Of a stretch of 64,000 nucleotides of DNA, positions 62,328 to 64,000 are shown piece by piece. A model generated the notes under the pieces. It was not told the DNA's origin. It searched no databases and worked only from the letters and a program-made list of their open reading frames with translations. The stretch's first letter is position 1. Each line of letters begins with the position of its first letter. Source of the stretch: an uncultured Alistipes sp. (lineage in GTDB: Bacteria; Bacteroidota; Bacteroidia; Bacteroidales; UBA932). The stretch spans positions 1 to 64,000 of the forward strand of contig CABMPD010000016.1 in assembly GCA_902388455.1 (NCBI GenBank), given 5' to 3'. Position numbers and translations under genes: made by a program.

Positions 62328-64000
62328 ATGAAGAATCTGGAAATTGCAATGAGACTGCTGCGGCGGCACGTGTCGCTGCGGATGGTCAATCTGGCGGGGC
62401 TGTCGGTGGTGCTCGCCTCGCTGCTTGTCTCGGTGAACTATATCCGGCGGGAATTGAGCTGGGACAGGTACAATGGGAATGCTGACCGTATCGTCCGGCT
62501 GACTCTGGCCTCGGAGGGGGAACAGGTGGACGGAAGGGTATGGGGCAATATGACGGACGACCCTATCCGCCAGATACCGGAGGTCAGGGCCATCGCCAAA
62601 CTGCACGAGGTGTATCGGCCGGACTTGAAATATCAGGGTACGTACCTGACAGCTGAGGAAAAGGTATTCCGTGTCAATAGGGATTTTCTCGGGACATTCG
62701 ACCTGGAGATGGTGGAGGGCGGAACGGCCGCGGGTGCGCTGGAGGCTGCCGGTCAGGTGATAATCAGCGAGAGCCTGGCCCGGAAGTTGGCGGGAATGCA
62801 GGATATGGCGGGAGGTATCTTGGGGACTGACCTGGAAATCGAAGGTGTCCCGATGCAGATTACCGGTATTTATAAGGATATTCCGGAGACCTCGCACTGG
62901 AGAGGGGACGCGCTGATGCTCCTGCCAGAGGACATGAATACGTTCTGCTATACCTACCTGCTGCTTGTGGAGGGTAGTGACATAGCGGAGGTGGAGAGAA
63001 TGATAACGGAACTGGTCAGCGGGATGACACCCGAGAATGCGGCTCCCCTCCGGGCCGGGCTCATGCCCCTGACGGACATTCACCTGCACAGCCACAACCT
63101 ACGGGAGCTGAGCGTCAACGGCAACATCGCCTATATCTGGCTGACCGTCGGGGCCAATGTCCTGCTGCTCGTGGTCGTGCTCTTCAACCTTTGGCTCAAC
63201 GGCAGCCTCATTTTTTCCAGTAACCGGCGGTTCTACCAGCTCCTGCGCCTGCACGGGGCTCCGGCCTCGGAGATACTGAAGGATGAGGCGCTGCAGGCCC
63301 TGGTGCTGGCGGTGAGTGCAATAGTCATCGGCCTGGCTCTGGCCGCTGTGGTGTTCGGATACGGAGTGGTTCCGGGCAGGATGGAGTTTCTGCCGACCGC
63401 TCTCACATCCTTGATATTCGCAGCGGTGACTGTATCGGTGGCTCTCGTGCCGGCTGTCAGGAACATGGCCCTGACCCGCTTCCTGAATACCGGACATGGC
63501 AGCCGCCCTGTGCATTTTTCCTACGGCAATGTCCGCTGGATGCTGGCCGTGCAGTACGCGGTGGTGATTACCGTCCTGATTCTGGCGGTGGGTATCAGCC
63601 GGCAGATGAAGGTCATCGGAAGCGTGCAGACCGGAGGCGACGGGATCGGGGTGCTGGTGATGAGCGGGCTGCCGGAGAACGCCATGGGAAAATTTCCCCT
63701 GCTGCGGGAGCGTCTGGGCCGCAGTCCCCTGATCAAGGAGGTCACCACATCGTTCCAGTTGCCGGGCAATGCGATACGGGACCATGTAAGTGTGCGCAGG
63801 GGAGGCTCGACGGAGTGGGTGCAGGTGCCGGTGATGGTGGCCGGGGACGGATTCCTGTCATTTTACGACATACCGATGGTGGCGGGCGGAGACTTCTCGC
63901 CGCTGGGATATGGTGTGGCGCAGGAGCAGGAGATGCTGCGGAATTTCTGGGCGACCGGCAGGTCCTCCGACCGCAGCGAGGAGTACATCATCAACCGCAA
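62328..64000 (+). CDS. FtsX/MacB-type ABC transporter permease, partial
   Basis: An open frame of 557 codons continues past the right edge. The N-terminus MKNLEIAMRLLRRH aligns with the usual start of Bacteroidetes MacB-like permeases, followed by a first membrane helix and NYIRRELSWDRYNGNADRI. A periplasmic MacB_PCD-like domain (about 60-260) precedes an FtsX segment with three more helices and the start of a second repeat, as in the long two-repeat permeases of this phylum. Such proteins act with an ATPase in lipoprotein or peptide export, or stress resistance; the ATPase is not in the window. It follows a TPR regulator. Confidence 0.85.
   Translation, partial: MKNLEIAMRLLRRHVSLRMVNLAGLSVVLASLLVSVNYIRRELSWDRYNGNADRIVRLTLASEGEQVDGRVWGNMTDDPIRQIPEVRAIAKLHEVYRPDLKYQGTYLTAEEKVFRVNRDFLGTFDLEMVEGGTAAGALEAAGQVIISESLARKLAGMQDMAGGILGTDLEIEGVPMQITGIYKDIPETSHWRGDALMLLPEDMNTFCYTYLLLVEGSDIAEVERMITELVSGMTPENAAPLRAGLMPLTDIHLHSHNLRELSVNGNIAYIWLTVGANVLLLVVVLFNLWLNGSLIFSSNRRFYQLLRLHGAPASEILKDEALQALVLAVSAIVIGLALAAVVFGYGVVPGRMEFLPTALTSLIFAAVTVSVALVPAVRNMALTRFLNTGHGSRPVHFSYGNVRWMLAVQYAVVITVLILAVGISRQMKVIGSVQTGGDGIGVLVMSGLPENAMGKFPLLRERLGRSPLIKEVTTSFQLPGNAIRDHVSVRRGGSTEWVQVPVMVAGDGFLSFYDIPMVAGGDFSPLGYGVAQEQEMLRNFWATGRSSDRSEEYIINR

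Overview
The window is chromosomal DNA of a Gram-negative Bacteroidales bacterium, most likely a moderately GC-rich member such as the Alistipes/Rikenellaceae group. The genus is an inference; the order is well supported. The evidence is promoters of the TTTG-N19-21-TAnnTTTG type, near absence of Shine-Dalgarno sequences, and several families typical of this phylum (DUF4296, DUF349 repeats, 6-bladed-propeller lipoproteins, PG_1098-type methyltransferase, TPR one-component regulator). lpxB indicates lipid A, and a MenG-type methyltransferase indicates menaquinone. No integrase, transposase, CRISPR array or rRNA was seen, so most of the window is core genome.

Layout. 1-656: no supported gene. 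657-3826 (-): EamA exporter and GH89 alpha-N-acetylglucosaminidase. 3954-8590 (+): orphan wzz, ftsY, pheT. 8665-13208 (-): apparent six-gene operon (DUF4296 lipoprotein, amidohydrolase, radical SAM, dtd, deoC, small outer-membrane barrel). 13282-16170 (+): polysaccharide deacetylase, purD, membrane protein. 16167-17366 (-): aminotransferase. 17504-22597 (+): purM, unknown lipoprotein, DEDD exonuclease, RlmI-like methyltransferase, free-methionine-sulfoxide reductase, tRNA-Cys. 22649-23751 (-): nadD-gmk. 23823-29443 (+): fructose-bisphosphate aldolase, LPP20 lipoprotein, transglutaminase-like protein, grpE-dnaJ, rplS, tRNA-Arg. 29444-29825: a dense chain of hairpins between convergent tRNA-Arg and tRNA-Leu. 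30018-36069: lone AIRS_C-domain protein, menG, cardiolipin synthase, AraC regulator (-), Ca2+-type P-ATPase. 36074-38040 (-): trmD-tetR-lysE. 38122-42851 (+): DUF349 protein, yidC, yggS. 42878-45633 (-): surE-lpxB-dapF. 45717-50474 (+): gapdh, HAMP-only membrane protein, trkH, RecD-like helicase. 50482-51690 (-): THUMP-like methyltransferase. 51778-54513 (+): propeller lipoprotein and phosphohexomutase. 54487-58296 (-): queE, two tandem periplasmic C1 peptidases, pssA. 58421-64000 (+): ClpB lacking its N-domain, TPR regulator, and an ABC permease running off the right edge.

Functionally the window mixes central metabolism (aldolase, GAPDH, purines, NAD, deoxyribose phosphate), envelope assembly (YidC, FtsY, LpxB, PssA, cardiolipin synthase), protein folding (GrpE, DnaJ, ClpB) and translation (PheT, L19, TrmD, Dtd, tRNAs). 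Tight overlaps (TAATG, TGATG, ATGA) define many operons. I found no complete novel defence or mobile system. The least explained items are the hairpin chain at 29444-29830, the HAMP-only protein coupled to TrkH, the lone AIRS_C protein, the LPP20/transglutaminase-like pair, the N-domain-less ClpB, promoters that seem to start transcription at the start codon, and a repeated GTCAGCAT motif between a regulator and an ABC permease.
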